Shown here: positions 38,318 to 47,786 of the stretch, in pieces
Position numbering within the stretch: position 1 is the stretch's first letter
Layout: each line of letters starts with the position of its first letter
Assembly: GCF_029697505.1 (NCBI RefSeq)
Contig: NZ_JARJEF010000001.1
Location: forward strand, 124,001 to 188,000
Origin: Pseudophaeobacter profundi
GTDB taxonomy: Bacteria; Pseudomonadota; Alphaproteobacteria; Rhodobacterales; Rhodobacteraceae
Length of the DNA stretch: 64,000 bases
Reading direction: 5' to 3'
Translations under genes and position numbers: made by a program
Notes under the pieces: model-generated
The model's database searches: none
Told to the model about the DNA's origin: nothing
What the model saw: the letters and a program-made list of their open reading frames with translations, nothing else

Positions 38318-39103
38318 TCATCCCTGCCAACGCGGCTTGCGCTTGTCAAAGAAGGCGCCGATGCCTTCCGGGGCTTCATCGCCCTCCCAACGCTCCACCA
38401 GGGCAGAAATGGTCATATCGATCACCGTATCATCCAGACGCGGTCCCAGATCTCGCGCTAATTTTTTCGCCGCGGCAACCGCACCTGGCGCGCAGGACAG
38501 ATAGGGTTCCACCTCAAACTCCACCGCAGCCGCCAGATCAGCCGCCGGAACCGCTTTGGCCAACAGGCCCAGATCGACAGCTTCCGCCGCGCCAAACAGA
38601 CGTGCCGACATAAAAACCCGCCGCGCCCGCGCCTCGCCCATACGCGCCACCACATAGGGGCCAATGGTGGCCGGGATCAGGCCCAGACGGGTTTCCGTCA
38701 GCCCCATTTTCAGATGATCCACCCCAATGGCCACATCACAGACTGATGCCATGCCGACGCCGCCGCCAAAGGCATTGCCCTGAATCGCCCCGATGAGCGG
38801 CTTCGGCAGAGTATTCAGCAGCATCAAAGCCTCGGCCAGAATACGCGCTTCTGCGGCGCGGGTGGCCGCATCGGCTTGCATCTGCTGCTGCATCCAGCCC
38901 AGATCACCGCCTGCGCAAAAACTCTTGCCCGCACCGGTCAAGACCACAACACGCACCCGCTCATCCGCCGCCAGCTCGGCAGCAGCCGCCTTGATCTCCA
39001 GCAGCATCTCTCCAGACATCGCATTATGCTTTTCCGGCCGGTTCAGGGTCAGCCGTGCAACCCCGCGCGCATCCGTCTCCAACAACACCGTCTTGTACAT
39101 CAC
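38318..39103 (-). CDS. Enoyl-CoA hydratase/isomerase, probable methylglutaconyl-CoA hydratase
   Basis: A 261-residue crotonase-fold enzyme. In this context it most likely hydrates 3-methylglutaconyl-CoA to HMG-CoA (LiuC type). The oxyanion-hole segments are FCAGGDLGWMQ and IQGNAFGGGVGMASVCD, with the expected catalytic acidic residue region TETRLGLIPATIGPYV. It starts 55 bases after the HMG-CoA lyase gene and is the last gene of the leucine set. Generic enoyl-CoA hydratases look alike, so substrate assignment rests on the neighbours. Confidence 0.88.
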   Translation of the reverse strand: MMYKTVLLETDARGVARLTLNRPEKHNAMSGEMLLEIKAAAAELAADERVRVVVLTGAGKSFCAGGDLGWMQQQMQADAATRAAEARILAEALMLLNTLPKPLIGAIQGNAFGGGVGMASVCDVAIGVDHLKMGLTETRLGLIPATIGPYVVARMGEARARRVFMSARLFGAAEAVDLGLLAKAVPAADLAAAVEFEVEPYLSCAPGAVAAAKKLARDLGPRLDDTVIDMTISALVERWEGDEAPEGIGAFFDKRKPRWQG

Positions 39104-39158
39104 TTTTCCTCTTCCTCAGTCACACCGCGCCGGGGCCTGCCCGGGCAGGCCGCCCTGT

Positions 39159-40016
39159 TCAGTCACTTCCGCGCATCCTGCGCGCCAAAGTGGCCGCTTC
39201 GGTCAAAACCCCACGATCCAGCCCCGTTTCATATCCCAGCGCCACCAGATGATCCTGCACCGCTTCGGTGGCAACATTGCCAGCGGCGCCCGGCGCATAG
39301 GGACACCCCCCCAGACCGCCAACTGCGGCATCGAACACTCGCACCCCCTGCGCCAGCGACGCCTCGATATTGACCAGGGCGCGCCCCGCCGTGTCATGAT
39401 AATGGCCCGCCAGTTGCGACACCGGCACCCGCACCTTCACCGCCTCCAGCATCTTGCTGATGGCCTCTGGCGTTGCCTGGCCAATGGTATCGCCCAGCGA
39501 GACCTCATAGCAGCCCATCTCATGCAACTGCTGCGCCACACGCGCCACCTGCTCAGGGGCCGTCGTACCATCAAAAGGACAATCCGTTACACAGGACACA
39601 TAGCCCCGGACCGGCAGATTGATCGCCGCCGCCGCCGCCACAATCGGCTCAAACCGCTCCAGGCTTTCGGCAATGGTCGCATTGATATTTGCCCGAGAAA
39701 ACCCTTCCGAGGCTGAGGCAAACACCGCGATCTCATCCGCCCCCGCCGCCACCGCATCCCGGTAGCCGCGCATATTCGGGGTCAAAGCTGCATAGGAAAC
39801 CCCGGCAACCCGGCCAATTCCGGCTAAAACCTCGGCGCTGCCCGCCATCTGCGGCACCCATTTGGGTGACACAAAACTGGCAACCTCGATCCGGCGAAAC
39901 CCGGCCCGCGACAGGCAATTCACCAATGCGATTTTCTCGGCCACCGGGATGGCGCGCTTTTCGTTCTGCAGCCCGTCGCGCGGCCCCATCTCAAAGATCT
40001 CGACAGTCCGTTGCAC
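39159..40016 (-). CDS. Hydroxymethylglutaryl-CoA lyase
   Basis: HMG-CoA lyase splits HMG-CoA into acetyl-CoA and acetoacetate, the last step of leucine breakdown. The 285-residue TIM-barrel protein has the N-terminal motif EMGPRDGLQNE, the metal-binding AGHYHDTAGRAL region and the signature VGGLGGCPYAPGAAGN with the catalytic Cys. The start chosen is GTG at 40016, with AAGGAGG eight bases upstream. The first ATG of the frame (40034) lies inside an intergenic repeat and would place that strong ribosome binding site inside the gene. Confidence 0.92.
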   Translation of the reverse strand: MQRTVEIFEMGPRDGLQNEKRAIPVAEKIALVNCLSRAGFRRIEVASFVSPKWVPQMAGSAEVLAGIGRVAGVSYAALTPNMRGYRDAVAAGADEIAVFASASEGFSRANINATIAESLERFEPIVAAAAAINLPVRGYVSCVTDCPFDGTTAPEQVARVAQQLHEMGCYEVSLGDTIGQATPEAISKMLEAVKVRVPVSQLAGHYHDTAGRALVNIEASLAQGVRVFDAAVGGLGGCPYAPGAAGNVATEAVQDHLVALGYETGLDRGVLTEAATLARRMRGSD

Positions 40017-40029
40017 GCCCCGCCCCTCC

Positions 40030-40060
40030 TTCATCTTACCCTAAATACCTAAACTCCGAA
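40030..40060 (-). repeat. Diverged copy of the Rhodobacteraceae intergenic repeat
   Basis: Read on the minus strand, 40049-40030 matches 17 of 20 bases of the repeat end at 42098-42117 (GGTATTT..GG.AAGATGAA). It supplies the ATG at 40034 and abuts the AAGGAGG of the HMG-CoA lyase gene. The GC-rich palindromic part further upstream is poorly conserved. Confidence 0.6.
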
Positions 40061-40097
40061 CCGCGCCCCGGAACGCGCGGCTCGAACCTGTTGCGGC

Positions 40098-42041
40098 CTA
40101 GCTCTCTTCCAGACGCACCAGCGCAGCACCAGCCTCAACCTGATCGCCCTCGGTAGCCAGGACCTCGGCCACCGTACCGTCGCGGGCGGCCAACAAAGAA
40201 TGTTCCATTTTCATCGCCTCCAGAATAGCCAGCCGGTCGCCCTCTTTGACCTCGGCCCCCGCCTTGGCGAAGACCGCCTTGACCAGGCCCGGCATCGGCG
40301 CTTCCACCACATTGAGATCGCCGCCCGCCGTAGCGTCACGCTCCAGCGGGTCGATCACTTCAAAGACCTGGCCATAGCCATCAAAGACAGTGATGGAATT
40401 GCCCGCCTGGGTCATTGGCGGCAAACGATCACCGCCCAGTAGCCAAGTGCCGCCAACCCGGTTGGCGCAGATCTGATCCTCGGGATGTCCCGGGAACTCC
40501 CAGATCTGGCGGTCCGGACCGTCCACTTCAACCGTGGCTTCAAAGACTTCCCCCTGATAGCTGAGGTGTATCGAGCGGCGCAGATCAGACCAAAGGGTAA
40601 AGCCCGCCGCCCAATCCATGTCCACCAGGCCCAAAGCCTGCATGCCTGCGGCAGCCTTGTGTTCAAATTTCACTTGCGGCACCTGCACCAGTTGCTCCAG
40701 ATCCCGCGCAATGAGGCCGGTGTCGACCTGCCCTGCGGCAAAGCTTTCATGCGCCGCAAGCGCGCCCAGGAATGCCAGGTTGGTGACCGTGCCGCCGACC
40801 TCGGTTTCGGCCAGGGCCTGCGACAGGCGCGACAGGGCAATGTCACGGGTTGGCCCATGCACGATGACCTTGGCAATCATAGGGTCATACCAGGGGCTGA
40901 TGGTATCGCCAGCGCGCACCCCGCTGTCGGCGCGACAGTCTGCGGGAAATTGCAGATGTGTCAGGGTGCCGGTGGCTGGCAAAAACCCCTTTGGCACATC
41001 TTCGGCATAAAGCCGCGCTTCAAAGGCGTGACCTGAAATTGCCAGATCCTCTTGCTGGGCTGGCAGGCTCTCCCCTGCAGCGACGCGCAACTGCCATTCG
41101 ACCAGATCAACACCTGTGATCAGTTCTGATACCGGATGCTCCACCTGCAGTCGGGTGTTCATCTCCATGAACCAGAAGCCATCGGCGCGCAGACCATCGG
41201 AGCCATCAACGATGAATTCCACCGTGCCAGCCCCCTTGTAGCCAATCGCCTCGGCGGCGCGTACCCCGGCCGCCCCCATGGCGGCGCGCATTTCATCCGT
41301 CATGCCGGGGGCCGGAGCCTCCTCGATCACCTTTTGGTGGCGGCGCTGCAACGAACAGTCGCGTTCAAACAGATGTACCGCATGAGTACCATCGCCAAAG
41401 ACCTGGATTTCGATATGGCGGGGCTGCTGGATGTATTTTTCGATCAGGACATCCGGATTGCCAAAGGCCGTTGTCGCCTCGCCCTGGGCGCTGGCAAGCG
41501 CTTCGGCAAATTCACTGCCAGCCTCGACCAGGCGCATGCCCTTACCGCCACCACCGGCTACGGCCTTGATCAATACCGGATAGCCAATTTTATCGGCCTC
41601 GGCTTTCAGGAAGTCAGCCTGCTGATTGGCGCCGTGATAGCCAGGGACCACGGGCACGCCAGCCGCCTCCATCAATACCTTGGCGGCATCTTTGAGACCC
41701 ATTTTGCGGATCGCGTCTGCCGAGGGGCCAATAAAGATCAGCCCGGCTGCCTCGACGGCCTCCACAAAATCGGGGTTTTCCGACAGGAAGCCATAGCCCG
41801 GGTGGATCGCCTGGGCCCCCATCGCCTGGGCCTGCGCAATGATCTCGTCGCCCAACAGATAGCTGTCGGCCGGCGCCGGGCCCTGGCCGATGTGACAGGC
41901 TTCATCTGCCATGGCCACATGTTTGGCGGCGCGATCCGCATCGGAGTAGACGGCCACGGTTTTGACCCCAAGGGAGCGGGCGGTTTCTATCACACGGCAG
42001 GCAATTTCACCGCGATTGGCAATCAGAATTTTATCGAACAT
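40098..42041 (-). CDS. Methylcrotonyl-CoA carboxylase biotin-containing alpha subunit
   Basis: A 647-residue biotin-dependent acyl-CoA carboxylase subunit. The biotin carboxylase domain (about 1-450) begins MFDKILIANRGEIACRVI and has the ATP-grasp loop KAVAGGGGKGMR and the EMNTRLQVEHPV motif. A middle linking domain follows, and the C-terminal biotinyl domain has EAMKMEHS with K611 as attachment site. Between the beta subunit, HMG-CoA lyase and isovaleryl-CoA dehydrogenase genes it is best read as 3-methylcrotonyl-CoA carboxylase (LiuD type), although acetyl- or propionyl-CoA homologues look similar. Confidence 0.93.
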   Translation of the reverse strand: MFDKILIANRGEIACRVIETARSLGVKTVAVYSDADRAAKHVAMADEACHIGQGPAPADSYLLGDEIIAQAQAMGAQAIHPGYGFLSENPDFVEAVEAAGLIFIGPSADAIRKMGLKDAAKVLMEAAGVPVVPGYHGANQQADFLKAEADKIGYPVLIKAVAGGGGKGMRLVEAGSEFAEALASAQGEATTAFGNPDVLIEKYIQQPRHIEIQVFGDGTHAVHLFERDCSLQRRHQKVIEEAPAPGMTDEMRAAMGAAGVRAAEAIGYKGAGTVEFIVDGSDGLRADGFWFMEMNTRLQVEHPVSELITGVDLVEWQLRVAAGESLPAQQEDLAISGHAFEARLYAEDVPKGFLPATGTLTHLQFPADCRADSGVRAGDTISPWYDPMIAKVIVHGPTRDIALSRLSQALAETEVGGTVTNLAFLGALAAHESFAAGQVDTGLIARDLEQLVQVPQVKFEHKAAAGMQALGLVDMDWAAGFTLWSDLRRSIHLSYQGEVFEATVEVDGPDRQIWEFPGHPEDQICANRVGGTWLLGGDRLPPMTQAGNSITVFDGYGQVFEVIDPLERDATAGGDLNVVEAPMPGLVKAVFAKAGAEVKEGDRLAILEAMKMEHSLLAARDGTVAEVLATEGDQVEAGAALVRLEES

Positions 42042-42074
42042 GGGGATGGTCCTTTGTCTGCAACGTCGGACCGA

Positions 42075-42117
42075 GGGCTCTGCCCCCGGACCCCCGAGGT
42101 ATTTTTGGCAAGATGAA
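42075..42117 (+). repeat. Rhodobacteraceae-type intergenic repeat
   Basis: A block with the compact palindrome GGGCTCTGCCC, a CCGGACCCCCGAGG segment and the end GGTATTTTTGGCAAGATGAA. It fills most of the 86-base gap between the two carboxylase subunit genes. Repeats of this pattern are, as I remember, common between genes in Rhodobacter and Roseobacter genomes; their origin and role are unclear. Confidence 0.7.
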
Positions 42118-42127
42118 TGGAAGGCAT

Positions 42128-43732
42128 TTACATGCGGAAGACGCCAAAGCGGGTTTCATCGATTTCTGCATTGAGCGCGGCCTGCAGTGACAGGGCCAGC
42201 ACATCTCGGCTTTTGCGGGGGTCGATGATGCCATCATCCCAGAGCCGTGCTGCGGCATAGAGCGGGTGGCTTTGTTCTTCGAACATATCAATGGTGGGCT
42301 GTTTGAACTGGTTTTCTTCCTCCGCCGACCAGCTGCCGCCCTGGCGCTCAATAGCGTCGCGTTTCACCGTGGCCAACACGCCTGCCGCCTGTTCGCCGCC
42401 CATGACCGAGATGCGTGAGTTGGGCCAGGTCCACAGGAAACGCGGCTGATAGGCCCGCCCGGCCATGCCGTAGTTGCCCGCACCAAAGGAGCCGCCGACC
42501 AGCATGGTGATCTTGGGGACATTGGTCGAAGCCACTGCCGTCACCATCTTGGCACCGTGGCGCGCGATGCCTTCGTTTTCATATTTTCGTCCCACCATGA
42601 AACCGGTGATATTCTGCAAAAAGACCAATGGGATTTTGCGCTGTGAGCAGAGTTCTACAAAATGCGCGCCTTTTTGGGCGGCTTCGGAAAACAAGACGCC
42701 ATTGTTGGCGATGATCCCCACAGGGCAGCCTTTGACATGGGCAAAACCGGTCACCAGGGTTTCGCCGTAGCGCGGCTTGAATTCGTCAAAGCGTGAGCCG
42801 TCCACCAGGCGCGCAATCACTTCGCGGATGTCATAGGGGGTGCGCAGATCACCAGGAACCACGCCCAGGATTTCTTCGGGGTCATAGGCGGGCTCTTCGG
42901 GGGAGGCCCAGTTCACCGTTTGCGGTTTGATGATATTGAGCGACTGCACGGCGCGGCGCGCAAGTGCCAGGGCGTGGGCGTCATCTTCAGCCAGGTAATC
43001 CGCCACGCCAGAGAGCCGCGTGTGCACATCTCCGCCGCCGAGATCCTCGGCCGTGACCACCTCGCCAGTGGCGGCCTTGACCAGGGGGGGGCCGGCCAGA
43101 AAGATAGTGCCCTGCTCCTTGACGATGATGGTCACGTCAGACATCGCGGGCACATAGGCGCCACCGGCAGTGCAAGAGCCCATGACCACGGCGATTTGCG
43201 GAATGCCCTTGGAGGACATGCGCGCCTGATTGTAAAAGATGCGGCCAAAGTGGTCGCGGTCCGGGAAGACCTCGTCCTGTTGCGGCAGGTTGGCGCCGCC
43301 CGAGTCCACCAGGTAGATACAAGGAAGGCGGTTTTCCTCGGCAATTTCCTGCGCCCGCAGATGTTTCTTCACCGTCATCGGGTAGTAGGTGCCGCCCTTT
43401 ACGGTGGCATCATTACAGACCACCATGACCTCTTGACCATGCACCCGGCCAATACCCGCAATCACGCCTCCGGCAGGGGCTGCACCGTCATACATGTTGT
43501 GGGCCGCTGTCGCACCGATCTCAAGAAAGGGCGAGCCCGGATCCAGCAGGTTCGCCACCCGGCGGCGTGGCAGCATCTTGCCCCGGCTTTCATGGCGGGC
43601 GCGAGATTTTTCGCCCCCGCCCAGGCGCGCAGCCTCGGCCACTGCAGAAATCTGCGCCAGCGCATCGAGATGCGCGGCTTGATTTGCCTTGAAACCTTCG
43701 GAGGAAGGCATCGCCTTGGATTTGAGTTTCAT
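42128..43732 (-). CDS. Methylcrotonyl-CoA carboxylase carboxyltransferase beta subunit
   Basis: A 534-residue carboxyltransferase that accepts CO2 from biotin and places it on 3-methylcrotonyl-CoA. It shows the family segments [52 protein letters not shown] and the C-terminal [41 protein letters not shown]. These are specific to MCC beta proteins. The ATG at 43732 follows AAGGA; an in-frame start at 43777 would overlap the upstream gene and lacks support. Confidence 0.95.
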   Translation of the reverse strand: MKLKSKAMPSSEGFKANQAAHLDALAQISAVAEAARLGGGEKSRARHESRGKMLPRRRVANLLDPGSPFLEIGATAAHNMYDGAAPAGGVIAGIGRVHGQEVMVVCNDATVKGGTYYPMTVKKHLRAQEIAEENRLPCIYLVDSGGANLPQQDEVFPDRDHFGRIFYNQARMSSKGIPQIAVVMGSCTAGGAYVPAMSDVTIIVKEQGTIFLAGPPLVKAATGEVVTAEDLGGGDVHTRLSGVADYLAEDDAHALALARRAVQSLNIIKPQTVNWASPEEPAYDPEEILGVVPGDLRTPYDIREVIARLVDGSRFDEFKPRYGETLVTGFAHVKGCPVGIIANNGVLFSEAAQKGAHFVELCSQRKIPLVFLQNITGFMVGRKYENEGIARHGAKMVTAVASTNVPKITMLVGGSFGAGNYGMAGRAYQPRFLWTWPNSRISVMGGEQAAGVLATVKRDAIERQGGSWSAEEENQFKQPTIDMFEEQSHPLYAAARLWDDGIIDPRKSRDVLALSLQAALNAEIDETRFGVFRM

Positions 43733-43745
43733 GTCTGCGTCCTTA

Positions 43746-44192
43746 TCACCTGGTGCGGGTTGTCTGGTCGAGTTCAACCACGCGGAGTTTGAACCATTTC
43801 AACAGCGCCGTTTGGTAGGCGCCAATCTGGGTAGAAGTCAGGTCGGCGACCTGACGATTCTGAAAAGCAGAAGACGTCTCCGCCATCGTCTGAGCCCCGA
43901 TATACTGCTGCTTGACGCGCGGGCTATCCTGCTCCAGCCAAAAAGAGCCGAAAACCATGCAGTCCCCACGCCCGCGCATTTCAAGACTGAGATTGCGAAG
44001 CTTGGTTGATGTCGAGATACAAAGTCGCCGTATAGGAACCAACATCGCGCCATTTGAGACCCGGCTGCTGCAAGCGGCAAGATACCCTTGGCTGTCAAAC
44101 ATGTTCTCTTGCTGGGGCTGCGCCCGCAGCATTGGGGCAGTCAGCACCAGGGAGGCGATGAAAGCAGCCGCGATGCACTGAACGACCTTCAC
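43746..44192 (-). CDS. Exported hypothetical protein within the leucine cluster
   Basis: A 148-residue protein with a Sec signal peptide ([25 protein letters not shown], probable cleavage after LRA). The mature protein has three cysteines (LAACSSR, RLCIS, GDCMVF) and no recognised fold. It overlaps the acyl-CoA synthetase stop by four bases (ATGA) and ends 13 bases before the carboxylase beta gene, so it is part of the operon. A secreted protein in a cytoplasmic catabolic operon is unexpected, and I can offer no function. Confidence 0.72.
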   Translation of the reverse strand: MKVVQCIAAAFIASLVLTAPMLRAQPQQENMFDSQGYLAACSSRVSNGAMLVPIRRLCISTSTKLRNLSLEMRGRGDCMVFGSFWLEQDSPRVKQQYIGAQTMAETSSAFQNRQVADLTSTQIGAYQTALLKWFKLRVVELDQTTRTR

Positions 44193-45709
44193 GACGTGAG
44201 CTCCTGCGCGGCCCGCGCCTTGAGCTCTTTACGGATGACCTTGCCGGTCACTGTCATCGGCAGGGCCTCCAGAAAAGAGATTTCGCGAGGGTAGGAATAC
44301 TGGGCAAGACGGTCTTTTACGTAGTCTTGCAATTGTTGTTGCGTAGCCTGGCTCTCGGGTTTCAGCACCACATAGGCCTTGACGATCTCGGTGCGCAACG
44401 GATCGGGTTTGCCGACAACACCAACGGTGGCCACGGCGGGGTGAGTCATCAGACAGTCTTCGATCTCGGCTGGGCCAATGCGGTAGCCTGAAGACGTGAT
44501 CACGTCATCTTCGCGACCGACAAAGCGCAGAAAGTCGCCTTCCCAGATGCCGCGGTCTCCGGTGACAAGCCAGTCGCCGCAGAACTTGGCGGCGGTCTCT
44601 TCCGGGCGGTTCCAGTATTCCAGCATCATCGAGGCCGACCCACGGCGGACAGCCACATCCCCCTCACCCGTGGTCGGATTACCGGTCGCGTCCAGCACTG
44701 CCAACTGATGGCCGGGGACAGGTTTGCCGATGCAGCCCGGACGCGGCGCGTAGTCGCCACCACAGGACGAAGCCACCATATTACATTCGGTCTGGCCGTA
44801 GAATTCATTGATGGTCAGGCCGAAATGCGCCTGGCCCCAGGCGAGCATCTCTGCGCCCAGGGGCTCTCCGCCAGAGGCAACAGAGCGCAGACCGCCGAGC
44901 CCCTGCCCCGCCGCTTTCAGCATGCGTAGCGCTGTGGGGGGAAAGAAAACATTGCGTATATTGCCGCGCTGTACCAGATCAGCGCAGGCCTCGGGGCTGA
45001 ATTTATCCAGCCGCGCCGCCACCACAGGCACGCCCAGCGCCAGACCCGGCATCAAGACATCAAACAGGCCACCAATCCAGGCCCAATCTGCCGGGGTCCA
45101 CAGGCAGTCTCCGGGCTGGCCCAGATGATCATGGCTGACAGACACACCGGGCAAATGGCCGGTCAGCACCCGATGACCATGCAGCGCCCCCTTGGGGCTG
45201 CCCGTGGTGCCCGAGGTATAGATCAGCACCGCTGGCGTTTCTGGCGTCGTGTCGGCAAAGGCAACCGGATCACCGGGGCGCCCGACGCGGTCTACCAGAA
45301 CCGCCTCGGCCAGATTCCCCAAGAGATCTGCCCCATCGGGATCGGTCAGGACAAAGGCAACGCCAGCGTCCCCGGCCCGCGAGGCCAGGGCATCGCGTTT
45401 GAACAGCTTGAACAATGGGACTGAAATCGCCCCCAGCTTCCAGATGGCCAAATGCGCGGCGGCGCACCAGGGCGACTGGCTAAGCAAGACACCAACCCGG
45501 TCACCCGCCTGGATGCGCGGCTGCATATAGCGCGCAAGACCGTCGACCATTTCGGCCAATTGCCCATGGCTGATGTCGCGGCGCTCTGGCCCTGTCAGAT
45601 CAATGATCGCCAGCGCCGCTGGCGCATGCGCCATGGCCTGAGCCGCCATATTCAGCCCCGCAGGCAGAGACCAAGACCCCCCTGCGGTCAAACCCGGATA
45701 TTCTCGCAT
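44189..45709 (-). CDS. AMP-binding acyl-CoA synthetase
   Basis: A 506-residue adenylate-forming enzyme that activates a carboxylic acid to its CoA thioester. The P-loop-like motif is IYTSGTTGSPKG, NEFYGQTE is the A5 region, TGDRGIWEGDFLRFVGREDDV holds the A7-A8 hinge, and the A10 lysine is in TGKVIRKEL. It resembles acetyl-CoA/acetoacetyl-CoA synthetase-like enzymes of medium length. Lying between the isovaleryl-CoA dehydrogenase and carboxylase genes, it may activate isovalerate, acetoacetate or a related branched acid. The substrate is not proven by sequence. Confidence 0.88.
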   Translation of the reverse strand: MREYPGLTAGGSWSLPAGLNMAAQAMAHAPAALAIIDLTGPERRDISHGQLAEMVDGLARYMQPRIQAGDRVGVLLSQSPWCAAAHLAIWKLGAISVPLFKLFKRDALASRAGDAGVAFVLTDPDGADLLGNLAEAVLVDRVGRPGDPVAFADTTPETPAVLIYTSGTTGSPKGALHGHRVLTGHLPGVSVSHDHLGQPGDCLWTPADWAWIGGLFDVLMPGLALGVPVVAARLDKFSPEACADLVQRGNIRNVFFPPTALRMLKAAGQGLGGLRSVASGGEPLGAEMLAWGQAHFGLTINEFYGQTECNMVASSCGGDYAPRPGCIGKPVPGHQLAVLDATGNPTTGEGDVAVRRGSASMMLEYWNRPEETAAKFCGDWLVTGDRGIWEGDFLRFVGREDDVITSSGYRIGPAEIEDCLMTHPAVATVGVVGKPDPLRTEIVKAYVVLKPESQATQQQLQDYVKDRLAQYSYPREISFLEALPMTVTGKVIRKELKARAAQELTS

Positions 45710-45783
45710 CAGCAGCTACTCTCATATTGCATGGCAGGTATGCGGGATTTTCCTGCATACCCAAGGGGAAAGCGAGTTCTCTC

Positions 45784-45797
45784 TTGATCCAGATCAG
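45784..45797. promoter_or_regulatory. FNR/FnrL-type site upstream of ompW
   Basis: TTGATCCAGATCAG matches nine of the ten fixed positions of the FNR/FnrL consensus TTGAT-N4-ATCAA. It lies 62-75 bases before the ompW ATG. FNR control of ompW is established in E. coli, and FnrL is the oxygen-sensing counterpart in Rhodobacteraceae, so the match has a plausible function. Confidence 0.6.
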
Positions 45798-45858
45798 AGC
45801 ATTCATCCGGACAAGGGCGCAAAGAGGAGGCGTAAATACAAGAAAAGGGATTCCCCCC

Positions 45859-46461
45859 ATGAAACGCTCTGCTTCCATTCTCGCGCTGGTAACCGCCTGC
45901 ACTGTTGTAGCGGCCCCGGCTTTTGCACAGTCCCAAGGCGACTGGACCTTTGGTATCGGTGTCATCAACGTCAACCCCAAGTCGAATAATGGCACCCTGG
46001 CTGGTGGCCCGGCCACAATAAACGACAATACCCAGGCTTCCTTCACCGCAGAGTACTTCATCCGCGACAATCTCGGGATTGAACTGCTGGCCGCGACCCC
46101 GTTTGAACATGACATCAGCATCGGCGGCGCCCTTGCCGGGACATCCAAGCAGCTGCCGCCCACCCTGTCGGTCAACTATCACTTCCCCACCAATGGCAAA
46201 ATCAAACCCTTCATCGGGGCCGGGATCAACTACACAACCTTCTTTGAAGAGCAGTCTTCCCTTGGTGTGCTGAAACTTGAAGACAGCTGGGGATTTGCGG
46301 TCCAGGCGGGGGCTGACTGGCAGGTTTCCGACAAGGGTGCGCTGCGTCTGAACGTCCGCTACATGGACATCGAATCCGATGCCTACCTGAACGGCGCCTC
46401 TATCGGCACAGCCGAAATTGACCCGGTCACCATTGGTGTCAGCTACGTTCACAGGTTCTGA
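45859..46461 (+). CDS. ompW: OmpW-family outer membrane protein
   Basis: A 200-residue outer-membrane beta-barrel. The signal peptide MKRSASILALVTACTVVAAPAFA is followed by the family start GDWTFGIGVINVNPKSNNG. Alternating strands include the FIRDNLGIELLAATPFEHDI and PTLSVNYHFPTNGKIKPFIGAGINYT motifs, and the protein ends in the C-terminal Phe (VSYVHRF) needed for barrel assembly. OmpW proteins are narrow hydrophobic channels induced by stress and low oxygen in enterics. It lies between ivd and the acyl-CoA synthetase gene on the opposite strand, with an FNR-type box upstream and its own terminator. Confidence 0.94.
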   Translation: MKRSASILALVTACTVVAAPAFAQSQGDWTFGIGVINVNPKSNNGTLAGGPATINDNTQASFTAEYFIRDNLGIELLAATPFEHDISIGGALAGTSKQLPPTLSVNYHFPTNGKIKPFIGAGINYTTFFEEQSSLGVLKLEDSWGFAVQAGADWQVSDKGALRLNVRYMDIESDAYLNGASIGTAEIDPVTIGVSYVHRF

Positions 46462-46516
46462 TCCCTTGCTCTAACATCAACTGGCGGGCCCGCACAGGCC
46501 TGCCAAACACCTCAAT

Positions 46517-46550
46517 CCCCCCAGCTGGCCTCCCTCGGACAGCTGGGGGG
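46517..46550. terminator. Hairpin terminator between ompW and ivd
   Basis: CCCCCCAGCTG (46517-46527) and CAGCTGGGGGG (46540-46550) form a perfect 11-bp stem with a 12-base loop. It separates the convergent ompW and isovaleryl-CoA dehydrogenase genes, and a TGTTGGTTT tail follows on the plus strand. Confidence 0.78.
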
Positions 46551-46557
46551 TGTTGGT

Positions 46558-47718
46558 TTACATGGTGCCCATCAGTTCCCGGCCGATCAGCATCCGGCGA
46601 ATTTCCGAGGTGCCAGCGCCAATTTCCATCAGCTTGGCATCGCGGAAGATCCGGCCAACGGGGTTATCGGACAGATAGCCCGCGCCGCCCAGCGCCTGCA
46701 CCGCCTGATGCGCCTGGGTCATCGCCTGTTCAGAGGCAAAAAGACAGCAGGCCGCCGCATCCTGGCGGGTCACGGTGCCCTTGTCGCAGGCCTTTGCCAC
46801 CTCATAGACATACGAGCGTGCCGCGTTCATTGCCGTATACATATCGGCAATCTTGCCCTGCATCAGCTGGAAGTTCCCGATTGGCTGGCCAAACTGCTTG
46901 CGCTCTTTCAGGTAGGGCATCATCTCGTCCATACAGGCGGCCATGATCCCGGTGCCGATACCGGCCAGAACCACCCGTTCGTAATCCAGCCCGGACATCA
47001 ACACCTTGACGCCCTTGCCCTCTTCGCCCAGCACGTTTTCAAACGGCACTTCGCAATCGTCAAAGATCAGCTCGGCCGTGTTGGATCCGCGCATACCCAG
47101 CTTGTCAAAATGCGGCGAGGTCGAAAAACCCGTCATGCTTTTTTCAACGATAAAAGCGGTGATGCCCTTGGAGCCCGCTTCCGGATCGGTCTTGGCATAG
47201 ACCACCAGTGTATCGGCGTCGGGGCCGTTGGTGATCCAGTATTTATTGCCGTTCAGGCGGTAGTGGTCATTCCGCTTTTCCGCCCGCAGCGACATCGAAA
47301 CCACATCCGACCCAGCGCCCGCTTCGGACATGGCAAGGGCTCCGACATGTTGACCGGACACCAGACCGGGCAGATATTTTTTCTTTTGCTCGTCACTGCC
47401 GTTCAGCTTGATCTGATTGACGCAAAGATTTGAATGCGCGCCATAAGACAGCGAGACCGAGGCGCTGGCCCGCGCCACTTCCTCAACCGCGACCGTGTGG
47501 GCCAGATACGACATGCCCGCACCGCCAAATTCTTCCGGCACCGTGATGCCCAACAGACCAAGCTCCCCCATCTCGGCCCAGAGTTCGGCTGGGAATTCGT
47601 TTTTCTGGTCGATTTCCTGCGCCATGGGTTTGACGCGATCCTGCGCCCAGCGATGCACCATATCGCGCAACGCATTTACCTCATCTCCAAGATCGAATTG
47701 CATGCTCGCATTGAACAT
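46558..47718 (-). CDS. Isovaleryl-CoA dehydrogenase
   Basis: A 386-residue FAD-dependent acyl-CoA dehydrogenase that oxidises isovaleryl-CoA to 3-methylcrotonyl-CoA in leucine degradation. It has the acyl-CoA dehydrogenase signatures [17 protein letters not shown] and [25 protein letters not shown]. The catalytic Glu appears in the [15 protein letters not shown] region, the position characteristic of isovaleryl-type enzymes, whereas short-chain enzymes have it near the C-terminus. It is separated from the other leucine genes by the oppositely oriented ompW, so it probably has its own promoter. Confidence 0.94.
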   Translation of the reverse strand: MFNASMQFDLGDEVNALRDMVHRWAQDRVKPMAQEIDQKNEFPAELWAEMGELGLLGITVPEEFGGAGMSYLAHTVAVEEVARASASVSLSYGAHSNLCVNQIKLNGSDEQKKKYLPGLVSGQHVGALAMSEAGAGSDVVSMSLRAEKRNDHYRLNGNKYWITNGPDADTLVVYAKTDPEAGSKGITAFIVEKSMTGFSTSPHFDKLGMRGSNTAELIFDDCEVPFENVLGEEGKGVKVLMSGLDYERVVLAGIGTGIMAACMDEMMPYLKERKQFGQPIGNFQLMQGKIADMYTAMNAARSYVYEVAKACDKGTVTRQDAAACCLFASEQAMTQAHQAVQALGGAGYLSDNPVGRIFRDAKLMEIGAGTSEIRRMLIGRELMGTM

Positions 47719-47786
47719 TTCCCGCTCCCTTTCCCACAGTTCTGGCTAAATTATCTGAACAGTTGTTCATTTCATAGAGCGCAACC

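Noticed and set aside
42128-43792. A 290-codon plus-strand frame antisense to the carboxylase beta gene
   Set aside because: Same cause: third-position G+C bias of the real minus-strand gene, which has family motifs throughout.
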